A stretch of 64,000 bases of DNA from JBGAJN01 sp044224905 (GTDB lineage Bacteria > Verrucomicrobiota > Verrucomicrobiia > Limisphaerales > JBGAJN01). Location of the stretch: assembly GCA_044224905.1 (NCBI GenBank), contig JBGAJN010000004.1:744001-808000 (forward strand), read 5' to 3'. Each line of letters starts with the position of its first letter. Position 1 is the stretch's first letter. The notes below the pieces were generated by a model. It had not been told where the DNA came from and ran no database searches. It saw only the letters and a list, made by a program, of their open reading frames with translations. This document shows, in pieces, positions 8,506 to 16,179 of the stretch. A program made the position numbers and the translations under genes.

Positions 8506-9135
8506 ATGAGGAGCGAATCTCGAAAATTCAGACCCAAAGAACGTATTTATCGAGGACGGAAATTCCCCTGCAAACACGAGGAGCGGTTTGCAATTTATTT
8601 CGATTCGCTCGGACTTTCTTGGAGCCACGAGATTCACACTTTTTCGCTGAGGGAGACCACTTACAAGCCCGACTTCTTCTTGTGGGATTTGATGACTTTT
8701 ATTGAAGTAAAGCCGGCCGATTGTTTGGACGAAACTTGGAAAATTCACGAATTAAGCATCTTTAAGCCAAGTTACTGTTACTTGGTTGCGAGCATGCCTC
8801 GGCACAATTTGATATTGCATGAATACGCGCGGCCGGTTCGCGGTGAGTTAAGGTGGTTTGACGGGCATGAAATCCGCTGGGTGTTTTGTAGGCTGTGCTG
8901 CCATCCTTATGTATCTGTGATTAACCCCGATTCGCCAATGGTCAGTTGCCCTCGGTGTGGGTTTGATGCTGGCCGGAATTCGTTTTCGAACGAGCAAGTG
9001 GCTAAGATCGTTCCCGTCGATCGGGCAAAGCGGTGGTGGAAGAACCACCGCGGTGAGCCAGATTTTCCAAAGTTACTCGTTAACCGCGAATATCGGCGGG
9101 CGGTCGCTGGCCTAGAAGGCAACTTCGATCCCTAA
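8506..9135 (+). CDS. PD-(D/E)XK-type endonuclease with zinc ribbon
   Basis: The frame is open further upstream, but ATG 8506, 10 bases after the aldehyde dehydrogenase stop, gives a coherent 209-residue protein. It shows the restriction-endonuclease pattern: an N-terminal helix Glu (HEERFAIYFDSLGL, Glu25/26), Asp56 in TTYKPDFFLW, and Glu67-x-Lys69 in FIEVKP, similar to the N-terminal domain of TnsA and to phage-type nucleases. The C-terminal part has a zinc ribbon: Cys128, Cys131/132, Cys148 and Cys151 (FCRLCCH...SCPRCG). The gene is AT-richer than its neighbours, suggesting transfer. No transposition genes (tnsB/C) lie nearby, so a TnsA role is unlikely. A DNA repair or defence nuclease is possible. 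Confidence 0.75.
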   Translation: MRSESRKFRPKERIYRGRKFPCKHEERFAIYFDSLGLSWSHEIHTFSLRETTYKPDFFLWDLMTFIEVKPADCLDETWKIHELSIFKPSYCYLVASMPRHNLILHEYARPVRGELRWFDGHEIRWVFCRLCCHPYVSVINPDSPMVSCPRCGFDAGRNSFSNEQVAKIVPVDRAKRWWKNHRGEPDFPKLLVNREYRRAVAGLEGNFDP

Positions 9136-9279
9136 AATAGCTGAGTAGTCGAAAGGAGTTTCGAGGCTCGTAAATCGACCTTTGGAGGCAACGTATTTCT
9201 TTAACTACCACTCTCAAATCGGTTGCCTCTGCGCTGAGGTCATGGATTCAAATCGCGGCCGCTTGGGCAAATTGAGCTT

Positions 9280-9304
9280 GGTGGGGCGAGCGTCCTCGCG
9301 AGCC
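9280..9304 (+). repeat. REP-like repeat, left arm of inverted pair
   Basis: The sequence starts GGTGGGGCGAGCGTCC and ends CGCGAGCC. It is an imperfect inverted match to the repeat at 9336-9360, and both lie just downstream of the RAYT gene's 3' end. Confidence 0.75.
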
Positions 9305-9335
9305 GCTCGTTTAACAAACTTTTTTCCTCCCTCTC

Positions 9336-9360
9336 GGCTCGTCGGTAGCCTCGCCCCACC
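9336..9360 (-). repeat. REP-like repeat, right arm of inverted pair
   Basis: The sequence starts GGCTCGTCGGTAGCC and ends TCGCCCCACC. It is almost identical, in the same orientation, to the copy at 9944-9968 on the other side of the transposase gene, differing at one visible base (GTAGCC against GTAACC). Confidence 0.8.
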
Positions 9361-9362
9361 CG

Positions 9363-9908
9363 TCATTTGCCAGTCCAAACGAGATTGAAGATTCGGCCCT
9401 TGAACGGCCAGTCTTCGATATGCTGGCAAAGCCCTTTCCGCACGGGGTTCTCCTGAACGTAGAGCCATTTTTCGGAGTAGTTCTCGGCGTCACGCAGGCG
9501 ATGGTGCCAGCCGCGTGATTGGAATTTCCATTCCGAGGGACGGATCGCGGGTACGCTCGCCCCACCTTGGGCGGTCGGTGGGAGGAGGGTGCCCGCGAGC
9601 CGTTTGCGCTTCAGAGCGAACTCCCGTTTCCAATAAGAAATCCAGGTCTCGATCGTAAACTGCAAGTCGCGGGGGGCGCAGAAGCAGTGCAAGTGATCGG
9701 GCATGAGCAGATAGTCTCCCACCAGCCATGCGTTCGCTTCCGACCACGTTTCGTGAAGTAATCGGTGCGCGGTTTCATTCGCCAACCAAGGATCACGGTT
9801 CTCCGTGGTCACGGTGAGCAAGACGATATTGGACTCGCCAAGGTTGATTCGAACTCCAGATGAGGGATTCCTGCGTTGCGGCAGTTCATCATCAGAGGCG
9901 TTGGGCAC
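9363..9908 (-). CDS. REP-associated tyrosine transposase (RAYT, Y1/HUH family)
   Basis: The 181-residue product (GTG start) has the RAYT hallmarks: the HUH motif in LLMPDHLHCF (His72, His74) and the C-terminal 'YSEKWLYVQENPVRKGL' block. Tyr144 or Tyr150 is a candidate catalytic Tyr, not resolved here. RAYTs bind and process single-stranded REP hairpins and are thought to spread them. REP-like copies flank the gene on both sides (9280-9360 and 9944-9968). Unusually, residues about 103-121 (starting RLAGTLLPPTAQGG) are encoded by another REP-like inverted pair inserted in frame between the helical segment KREFALKRK and the core SEWKFQSRGWHHRL. Activity is therefore uncertain. Confidence 0.88.
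   Translation of the reverse strand: MPNASDDELPQRRNPSSGVRINLGESNIVLLTVTTENRDPWLANETAHRLLHETWSEANAWLVGDYLLMPDHLHCFCAPRDLQFTIETWISYWKREFALKRKRLAGTLLPPTAQGGASVPAIRPSEWKFQSRGWHHRLRDAENYSEKWLYVQENPVRKGLCQHIEDWPFKGRIFNLVWTGK
9547..9602. repeat. REP-like inverted pair inside the RAYT coding region
   Basis: One arm, starting GCGGGTACGCTCGCC and ending CCACC (9547-9566), faces an arm starting GGTGGGAGGAGGGTG and ending CGCGAGCC (about 9577-9601). The second arm matches the flanking repeat at 9280-9304 at most positions (GGTGGG...GAG.GT...CGCGAGCC). The insert is in frame with the transposase. Confidence 0.65.
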
Positions 9909-9943
9909 GTGGCGAGTCTATGGTGAAGTTTGGTTAGAGAAAA

Positions 9944-9968
9944 GGCTCGTCGGTAACCTCGCCCCACC
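9944..9968 (-). repeat. REP-like repeat upstream of RAYT
   Basis: The sequence starts GGCTCGTCGGTAACC and ends TCGCCCCACC, a near-identical direct copy of 9336-9360. It lies 35 bases outside the transposase start, so the gene is bounded by REP copies as in known REP/RAYT units. The adjacent AAAGGTGG may be a remnant of an inverted partner. Confidence 0.8.
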
Positions 9969-10033
9969 AAAGGTGGCGGCTGAAATTTGAATCCATTGGA
10001 ATTTCCCGTCGGCGCACGTAGGGTGCGAGTGTC

Positions 10034-11548
10034 ATGCTCCGCATTCTTGCTGTTCTTTTCATCGGCGTTCTCGCCGCGACAGGTGCGGAGCGGATCAATC
10101 ACGAGGGGCGCATTCTCGGGCCGCTGTTGACGGTGACCAACGCCACGTTGTTCAACACGCCGGAGTCCGACGCGATCCTCGCCTCGATGCAGATTTTCCC
10201 CACGGACAGCGCGTGGAACGAGTCGGTCACGAACCGGCCGTTGCTCACCAATTCCGCCGCGATGATTTCGCAGATCACCAACGCGCTCGCGACGAATCGG
10301 CAGACCTTGCGCGCGTTCTTCGAGATGAACTGGGTGCTCGTGCCCGATGCGCAGCCGCCGGTGCCGATCACGTTCTTCAATTACGCCGATGAATCTGATC
10401 CGAGTCCGTATCCGATTCCGGCCAATCTGCCGATCGAGGCGTGGCCGGTGGGGCACAGCAATCTCTCGCTCGCCGAGTGGCAGGTGGACATCAACACGAA
10501 CGGCGGCGACCGGCACGCGATCATCGTGCAGCCGGGCACAGGCGGTGTCTGGGAAACGTGGCTGACCAAACGCAGCAACACGACATGGAACGCATCGAAC
10601 GGCGCGAAGTTCAACGTGAACTCGAACGCGTTGCGCCCGCTGGGCTGGACCTCGGGCGATGCGGCGGGGCTGTCGCTGTTTGCGGGCGTGGTGCGTTACG
10701 ATGAATGCCAGCGCGGCGTGGTGGAGCACGCGTTGCGCCTGGTGGTGAAGCAGTCGCGCGCCGAATATCTTTATCCCGCCACGCATTACGCCTCGGTGCC
10801 CTTCACGACGAACGCGAACGTGCCGGCGATGGGGCAGCGCTTGCGGCTGCGCGCCGGATTCAACATTCCGGCGAACTGGTCGAAGGAGGAAAAGGCCGTG
10901 CTGAACGCGTTGAAAAAATACGGCGGCCTCGTGGCGGACAACGGCGGGTTCCTTTCGTTCTCCGTCGCGCCCGACGATCGCTTCACGAACAACGCCTTCG
11001 CGCACATCAGTTCCATCGCGGTCACGAATCTGGAAGTGGTGCAATCCACCGGCGAGTTTGAAGGGCCGCGCACCGCGGGGAAACCTTCAGCGGACGCGGG
11101 GCCGGATTTCACGGTGCCGTTGGGACAAGTCGCGTCGCTGGCCGGCGTGGTGACGTGGTCGAACGTGCCGCCCGCAGTTCAATGGAAACTTTACTCCGGT
11201 CCCGGCGCGGTGACGTTCGGCAACGCAGCGAACGCCGCAACGACGGCCACGTTTAGCGCGCCCGGTGTCTACACGCTGATGCTGAGCGCCGATGATGGCG
11301 TGCACGCGGTCGCTTACGATGCGGTCGTCGTGACGGTGCAACCGGTGATTCGCTTGAGCCTCGCGGGCGCGGGAACCAATCTGACGTTGCAATGGAACGG
11401 CAACGCCGCGCCGCCCTATCTCGTGGAAAAGACTACGAACCTCGCGCCGCCGGGTTGGTTCATTTTGCAAACGAACGCGAACACGAATTTCAGCCTGCCG
11501 ATTTCCGCAGGAGAAAATGCGGCGTTCTTCCGCGTGCGGACCCCGTGA
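10034..11548 (+). CDS. Secreted hypothetical protein with PKD-like and C-terminal sorting-like module
   Basis: The 504-residue product has a signal peptide (MLRILAVLFIGVLAATGAE). The N-terminal 350 residues form a domain I cannot name (FEMNWVLVPDAQPPVPITFF; VDINTNGGDRHAII). Residues about 350-435 look like a PKD/immunoglobulin-like domain (AGPDFTVPLGQVASLAGVV ... SAPGVYTLMLSADDGVHAV). The last 60 residues are a beta module with 'PYLVEKTTNLAPPGWF', shared with the proteins at 27438 and 29578. It is probably exported and surface or matrix associated. Function unknown. Confidence 0.75.
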   Translation: MLRILAVLFIGVLAATGAERINHEGRILGPLLTVTNATLFNTPESDAILASMQIFPTDSAWNESVTNRPLLTNSAAMISQITNALATNRQTLRAFFEMNWVLVPDAQPPVPITFFNYADESDPSPYPIPANLPIEAWPVGHSNLSLAEWQVDINTNGGDRHAIIVQPGTGGVWETWLTKRSNTTWNASNGAKFNVNSNALRPLGWTSGDAAGLSLFAGVVRYDECQRGVVEHALRLVVKQSRAEYLYPATHYASVPFTTNANVPAMGQRLRLRAGFNIPANWSKEEKAVLNALKKYGGLVADNGGFLSFSVAPDDRFTNNAFAHISSIAVTNLEVVQSTGEFEGPRTAGKPSADAGPDFTVPLGQVASLAGVVTWSNVPPAVQWKLYSGPGAVTFGNAANAATTATFSAPGVYTLMLSADDGVHAVAYDAVVVTVQPVIRLSLAGAGTNLTLQWNGNAAPPYLVEKTTNLAPPGWFILQTNANTNFSLPISAGENAAFFRVRTP

Positions 11549-11712
11549 GATTTGCGACGCTTACGGAGCGTTGAGTGGTTCGACGGCGGACAACAACGCA
11601 TCTGGGAGCATCGAGCGCGCCTTTCCACCTGTGACGAAAGGCTTGAAATTCCTCCGCTTCCCGCCAACGCTCCAAATCAACAGCATTCACCAACTTCAAC
11701 CAAAGGACTTCC

Positions 11713-12246
11713 ATGAAAGCCTCGTTCAAACTTGGGTCAATCGTTGTAATCGTCGGCACGCTTTGCGCCGCCGGCTTCATCGCCTCATCGCATTCCGCGA
11801 CGTCCGCCCGCGCGGTGGCGGGTAGCAACATGGTGGGCAAACCGCTGGAGTTGAAATTCACCAGCGTAGACGGCAAGCCGGTCGATCTCGCCAGCCTCAA
11901 AGGCAAGGTGGTGTTGATTGATTTCTGGGCGACCTGGTGCGGGCCGTGTATTGCCGAGCTGCCCAACGTGAAGGCCACTTACGAGAAACTTCACCCGAAA
12001 GGCTTTGAAATCATCGGCATCAGCTTCGACAAGAACAAGACTTCGCTCACCAAGTTCACCGCGGCCAAAGGCATGTCGTGGCCGCAATACTTCGACGGCA
12101 AGTATTGGGATAACGATTACGGGCGCAAGTGGGGCATCCGCTCCATTCCAACGATGTGGCTCGTGGACAAGAAGGGTAACTTGCGCGACGTCCAGGCGCG
12201 CGGCGGACTCGAAGCGCGCGTCGAAAAACTGCTCGCGGAAAAGTAA
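11713..12246 (+). CDS. TlpA/ResA-like periplasmic thioredoxin
   Basis: The 177-residue protein has an N-terminal hydrophobic segment (residues 7-25) for export or anchoring, then an AhpC/TSA-thioredoxin fold with redox motif W75-C76-G-P-C79 in DFWATWCGPCIAELP and the cis-Pro region GIRSIPTMWLVDKKG. Such proteins reduce periplasmic disulfides, often for cytochrome c maturation. An AAGGA-like sequence precedes the ATG. It is convergent with the M48 protease gene, 11 bases apart. Confidence 0.88.
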   Translation: MKASFKLGSIVVIVGTLCAAGFIASSHSATSARAVAGSNMVGKPLELKFTSVDGKPVDLASLKGKVVLIDFWATWCGPCIAELPNVKATYEKLHPKGFEIIGISFDKNKTSLTKFTAAKGMSWPQYFDGKYWDNDYGRKWGIRSIPTMWLVDKKGNLRDVQARGGLEARVEKLLAEK

Positions 12247-12257
12247 TTCAGCCTCGC

Positions 12258-13043
12258 CTATTTCGGGCCCTTGGCCTTCGCGCGCGCCTCAGGAATCCAG
12301 GCCTTGAGCTGCTGAATGCGCGTTTCATCGAGCGGATGCGTACGGAGGAACCACGGGGTTTCGCCGGCGCCGCTTTGTTTGTTGAACGCGGAGAAGCGTT
12401 GCCAGAAAGCGACTGACTGCTCGGGATCGTACCCGGCGCGGGTCATGTAGATCAGTCCGATGTGGTCGGCTTCGGATTCCTGCGAACGACTGTGCGGCAA
12501 GGCCACGCCCACCTGCGTCACCGGCGCGTAGAGTTGATTGAAAACCGCGGCATACTTCGATTGCGACACCGCGACACCTCCGAGTTGACCAATCGCCTGA
12601 ATTCCCATCGCAGTGGTCATGCGCTCGCCGCCGTGGCGCGCCACCGCGTGCGCGACTTCGTGGCCGAGCACCGTTGCGAGACCGGCCTCGTCCTTCGTGA
12701 TCGGAAGAATGCCGGTGTAGACGCCGACTTTGCCCCCGGGCAGACAGAACGCGTTGGCTTCCTTGCTTTCGAACACGACGAATTCCCATTGGGCATCGGG
12801 CATGTCACCTTTGGCCTGCTCGGCGATGCGCTTGCCGACCTTTTGCAACAGCGCGTTGGCAGCGGGGTCTTTGCTCACCGGCATCTGCTGCTTCATCTTG
12901 TCGAACTCGGAAAAGCCCAGCGACATCTCCTGCCCCGGCGACATGAGGTTGAATTGTTTGCGGCCGGTTTCAGGAACGGTGTTGCATCCGGTCAGCACCA
13001 CGGCCGACAGCACAGTGAGCAGGAAAATTCTTGTCGTCTTCAT
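12258..13043 (-). CDS. M48-family metalloprotease lipoprotein
   Basis: The start at 13043 gives a lipoprotein signal, MKTTRIFLLTVLSAVVLTGC (Cys20 lipidated). The zinc motif is H128-E-V-A-H132 in LGHEVAHAVARHGGERM, and the third ligand is the Glu in SQESEADHIGLIYMTRAGYDP. This is the pattern of periplasmic M48 proteases such as BepA and LoiP, which act in outer-membrane quality control. The C-terminal 'FLRTHPLDETRIQQL' block is also typical. Length 261 residues, without a TPR extension. The open frame upstream to 13163 is not needed and lacks a signal. Confidence 0.9.
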   Translation of the reverse strand: MKTTRIFLLTVLSAVVLTGCNTVPETGRKQFNLMSPGQEMSLGFSEFDKMKQQMPVSKDPAANALLQKVGKRIAEQAKGDMPDAQWEFVVFESKEANAFCLPGGKVGVYTGILPITKDEAGLATVLGHEVAHAVARHGGERMTTAMGIQAIGQLGGVAVSQSKYAAVFNQLYAPVTQVGVALPHSRSQESEADHIGLIYMTRAGYDPEQSVAFWQRFSAFNKQSGAGETPWFLRTHPLDETRIQQLKAWIPEARAKAKGPK

Positions 13044-13161
13044 GGCTTCCACTTTGCGCACAACCGCGCCCGCCGCACAAGTAGGAGATAGACGACTCGC
13101 CAAGGATCGTGAATCTGTTTCCCAGCCGCGCACCTTGGCGGTAGCTTGCGCAGAAGAACGC

Positions 13162-14424
13162 ATGAACGTCCCGCTCGCATACGGCCGTGGTCACCTGAAC
13201 GTCGAATTGCCGACCGATCGCACGACGGTCATCGAACCCACGCACGCCCCTGCCCTCGCGGACGAACGACGCGCCGTGGTCGAGGCCTTGGAGCGTCCGA
13301 TCGGCACGCGGCCGTTGCGCGAATGGCTCCGGCCCAGTGTGAAGGTCTGCATCATCTTCACGGATCTCACGCGGCCGACGCCGAACGAACGCTTGATTCC
13401 GTGGTTGCTCGATTTCCTCCGCGAGGTTCCCCGCGAGAACATTACGCTGCTCAATTCCACCGGCACGCATCGACCCAACACGCGCGCGGAATTGGAACAA
13501 ATGCTCACGCCGGAAGTCGTCCGCGATTACCGCGTGATCAATCACGAGTGCGAGGACACTGCGAATCTCCGCCCGTTCGGCACCACGCGCGACGGCGCGC
13601 CGGCGTTGATCAACCGCCACGTCGCCGAGGCCGACGTGCGCATCGTGACGGGATTTATCGAGCCCCATTTCTTTGCGGGCTTCAGCGGCGGCCCCAAAGG
13701 CATCGTGCCCGGCTGCGCGGGGCTCGCGACAGTCATGAGCAATCACGGCGCGAGCAACATCGGCGATCCGAAAGCGAGCTTCGGCATCACGACCGGCAAC
13801 CCGCTGTGGGAAGAATTGCTCGCCCTTGCGCAACGCGTCGGGCCGAGTTTCCTGTTGAACGTTACGCTGAACGAACGTCGCCAGATCACCGGCGTGTTCG
13901 CCGGCGACCTCGTGGCGGCGCACAAAGTCGGCACGGAGTTCGTGCGTAAGTCCGCGATGCAAAAGGTGAAGTCGCCGTTTGAAATCGTGGTGACGACCAA
14001 CAGCGGCTATCCGCTCGACCAGAATCTCTATCAGGGCGTTAAGGGCATGAGCGCCGCGGCGCGCATCGTCAGCGAAGGCGGGACGATCATCCTCGCGTGC
14101 GAGTGCAGCGACGGCGCACCGGCGAACAGTCCGTATGAGAAATTGCTGCGATCAGCGCGCAGTCCGGAGGAATTGCTCACGATGCTCGCGACTCCGGGAT
14201 TCGTGCGGCCCGAGCAATGGCAGGCGCAGATTCAGGCGTTGATCCAACGCCGCGCGCAGGTGCTGGTTTACAGTTCGCTGCCTGATGAATTGATCCGAGC
14301 CGCGCACCTCACGCCGTGCCGTGACATCACTTCCGAAGTCGCCGCGCGTCTCGCTCAGCTTGGTTCCAACGCGCGCGCGGCCGTGCTGCCACAGGGGCCG
14401 CTGACGATTCCGTATCTGGCTTAG
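13162..14424 (+). CDS. larA: Nickel-dependent lactate racemase family protein
   Basis: Starting at ATG 13162 the protein is 420 residues, the family length. Catalytic residues fit the characterised Lactobacillus plantarum LarA with a constant offset of five: His103 (THRPNT) for His108, His169 (EPHFFAGFSGG) for His174, Lys179 (GGPKGIVPG) for Lys184, which binds the nickel-pincer cofactor, and His195 (SNHGASN) for His200, the nickel ligand. It should racemise lactate or another 2-hydroxy acid. The larB, larC and larE cofactor genes are not in the window. The 3' end overlaps the convergent L7Ae-like gene by 98 bases. A much longer open frame upstream (from 12730) is a shadow of the protease. Confidence 0.9.
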   Translation: MNVPLAYGRGHLNVELPTDRTTVIEPTHAPALADERRAVVEALERPIGTRPLREWLRPSVKVCIIFTDLTRPTPNERLIPWLLDFLREVPRENITLLNSTGTHRPNTRAELEQMLTPEVVRDYRVINHECEDTANLRPFGTTRDGAPALINRHVAEADVRIVTGFIEPHFFAGFSGGPKGIVPGCAGLATVMSNHGASNIGDPKASFGITTGNPLWEELLALAQRVGPSFLLNVTLNERRQITGVFAGDLVAAHKVGTEFVRKSAMQKVKSPFEIVVTTNSGYPLDQNLYQGVKGMSAAARIVSEGGTIILACECSDGAPANSPYEKLLRSARSPEELLTMLATPGFVRPEQWQAQIQALIQRRAQVLVYSSLPDELIRAAHLTPCRDITSEVAARLAQLGSNARAAVLPQGPLTIPYLA

Positions 14425-14791
14425 GCGCGTCTGCCGCTGGCGGCGTCGCCGCATCCGTCGCAACGGGGGCCGGCTTGTTCACCCGCCAGTCTTTCAGTTC
14501 CGTGTAGATCGATTTGGAAAGTCCCGACTTTTCGAACCCGATTACCTTCGCGCCGCGAACGCGAAAGAACTTTTCCAGATCCGCCATCGCGAAACACTGC
14601 ACGATGGGATAGGGCGCGAAGTCGGCGAGCACTTCTTCGCGGCTGTTGTCGGAAATGTCGCGCGTCATCAAAATGAACTGGAGCCGGCTCTTGCTCCGCT
14701 GCAGCGATTCGCGGCCCACGATCAGCGCGCGCGAACGCAGCACAAAGGGAAACAGCCGTTCAACGCGTTGCGGTGGATCTTCGGTGTTCAT
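14327..14791 (-). CDS. L7Ae/L30e-like ribosomal-fold protein
   Basis: The 154-residue product resembles the L7Ae/L30e/YlxQ-type RNA-binding fold: SRALIVGRESLQRSKSRLQFILMTRDISDNSREEVL, a central strand (YPIVQCFAMADLEKFFRVRGAKVIGF) and a terminal helix. This is an RNA-binding scaffold used for kink-turns. The C-terminal 50 residues are an Ala/Pro-rich, then basic tail (PRARWNQAERDARRLRK), possibly another RNA contact. It overlaps the upstream small gene by four bases (ATGA), and its tail overlaps larA on the other strand. Confidence 0.65.
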   Translation of the reverse strand: MNTEDPPQRVERLFPFVLRSRALIVGRESLQRSKSRLQFILMTRDISDNSREEVLADFAPYPIVQCFAMADLEKFFRVRGAKVIGFEKSGLSKSIYTELKDWRVNKPAPVATDAATPPAADAPKPDTESSAAPVAARPRARWNQAERDARRLRK

Positions 14792-14994
14792 TCGGCGGGC
14801 TCCAATCCGCTGGCGAGCACGGCTTTTTTCGTTTTCAGCAGGCGGCAGAATTCCTTCTTCGTCACCGTGTGATGCTTGCGCTCGGTGACGACTGCGTCCG
14901 CTGCAATTTTATAGGACACCGAAAGACGCTCGACCTTCACCACGCGGATGAACTCGTCGGCCGCCTTCCAGATCTGCCCCTGAAACAATCTCAT
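14788..14994 (-). CDS. Small conserved-looking protein coupled to L7Ae-like gene
   Basis: The 68-residue basic protein (MRLFQGQIWKAADEF...LKTKKAVLASGLEPAE) stops inside the start codon of the L7Ae-like gene (ATGA overlap), which supports real translation. It has no membrane segment or recognisable motif; a VERLSVSYKIAADAVVT strand-like segment and a Lys-rich helix suggest a small alpha/beta protein. Function unknown; context hints at a translation or RNA role. Confidence 0.5.
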   Translation of the reverse strand: MRLFQGQIWKAADEFIRVVKVERLSVSYKIAADAVVTERKHHTVTKKEFCRLLKTKKAVLASGLEPAE

Positions 14995-15093
14995 GACCGC
15001 AGGATAACCGGACCAAATCGCTTTGCCACGCCCGAAAAACTTTTGCCGATTTTGAACTTTGAACTTTGGGCGGTGAATTTAACATGCGCGCGC

Positions 15094-15660
15094 ATGACGA
15101 AAGAAGAAGCACTGCAGATTTTCCGCCAGACGGGCGCGTTGCTCGAAGGCCATTTCATTCTCCGCAGCGGTTTGCACAGCCGCCAGTTTTTCCAATGCGC
15201 GCTCGCGTTGCAGCAGATGCCGATCGTCGAGAAGTTCGGCCGCGCGCTCGCGCAGAAGGTCGTTCAACTCGGCGTTCAGACCGTCATCGCCCCGGCGATG
15301 GGCGGCCTCGTCATCGGCCAGGAAGTCGCGCGCCAGCTGGGCCTGCGCTTTATTTTTCCGGAAAAGGAAGAAGGCCGGCTCGTGTTGCGCCGCGGCTTCA
15401 AGATCGGCAACGGTGAGAAAGTGCTCGTCGTCGAGGACGTCGTCACCATGGGTGGACGCGCGAAGGAAACCATCGACATCGTTCGCCACCAAGGCGGCGT
15501 GGTCGCGGGCGTGGCCATGCTCGTGGATCGCAGCGGCGGACGGGTGGACTTCGGAATGCCCATGTTCAGCTTGATCAAGATGGACGTGGAAGTGTTCGAC
15601 GAAAAAAATCTCCCGCAAGATCTCGCGCAAATTCCCGCGACCAAGCCCGGCAGCAAGTAA
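15094..15660 (+). CDS. pyrE: Orotate phosphoribosyltransferase
   Basis: The frame is open from 14773, but ATG 15094 gives the standard 188-residue enzyme, beginning MTKEEALQIFRQTGALLEGHF. It has SGLHSRQFFQCA, the GGLVIGQEVARQLG loop and the PRPP-binding signature VLVVEDVVTMGG. It converts orotate and PRPP to orotidine monophosphate in pyrimidine synthesis. No other pyr gene is adjacent. Confidence 0.92.
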   Translation: MTKEEALQIFRQTGALLEGHFILRSGLHSRQFFQCALALQQMPIVEKFGRALAQKVVQLGVQTVIAPAMGGLVIGQEVARQLGLRFIFPEKEEGRLVLRRGFKIGNGEKVLVVEDVVTMGGRAKETIDIVRHQGGVVAGVAMLVDRSGGRVDFGMPMFSLIKMDVEVFDEKNLPQDLAQIPATKPGSK

Positions 15661-15771
15661 GCCCTTTCCTTTTGTTCGTCTCAAATCGGGCCTTGCGCCC
15701 GTTCGGACAAGGCGATAGTTGTCTCTCGTTCCTAAGTATCGCCCGGCGGCCCACCACGCAGAAAGGCCGAC

Positions 15772-16089
15772 ATGTATTCCGACGACGAATTGAATGTACT
15801 GAATCTGCTGAAGTGCTATCCCGATCAGTTTCTCTCCGGTAAAGAAGTTTGCCGGCGCGCCGGCGGTAAACGCCGTTTCCAACAAGATCCCGTCTGGGCG
15901 CTGCCGTTGCTCTCCAATCTCGTCGCGCGCAAAGTCGTCGAGTCGGATCACCAAGGTCATTTTCGCCTGGCACCCGTCGGCGAAGAAAAGAAATCGCACG
16001 ACGCCGCGCGGCACCACGCCCCGCAAGCCGATGCCCGTCCGGAAACCGCCATGCCCGACGCCAGCCAAATGGGCGTCCCTCCGTCTTGA
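15772..16089 (+). CDS. Small winged-helix-like protein, first of a tandem pair
   Basis: The 105-residue protein begins MYSDDELNVLNLLKCYPDQFLSGKEVCRRAGGKRRF and matches the next gene's product across about 70 residues (GKEVCRRAG.KRR, WALPLL, G.FRL/G.YRL). Helix, helix, 'GKEVCRRAG' turn and basic residues resemble a winged helix, so DNA binding is possible but not shown. The last 35 residues are a His/Ala/Pro-rich tail without similarity to the partner. Confidence 0.7.
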   Translation: MYSDDELNVLNLLKCYPDQFLSGKEVCRRAGGKRRFQQDPVWALPLLSNLVARKVVESDHQGHFRLAPVGEEKKSHDAARHHAPQADARPETAMPDASQMGVPPS

Positions 16090-16179
16090 GATTTGATCGC
16101 CGCTCGTTGGCCGTTGCGCTCGCCAATAATTCAATTCACGTTTTTCCGTCTATGGCCGATTCACAAGGGTCGGGTGTCT

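Noticed and set aside
9230..9262. T-arm-like GGATTCAAATCGC resembling part of a tRNA
   Set aside because: No acceptor stem, D-arm or anticodon arm can be built around it; it is an isolated chance match just before the REP-like repeats.
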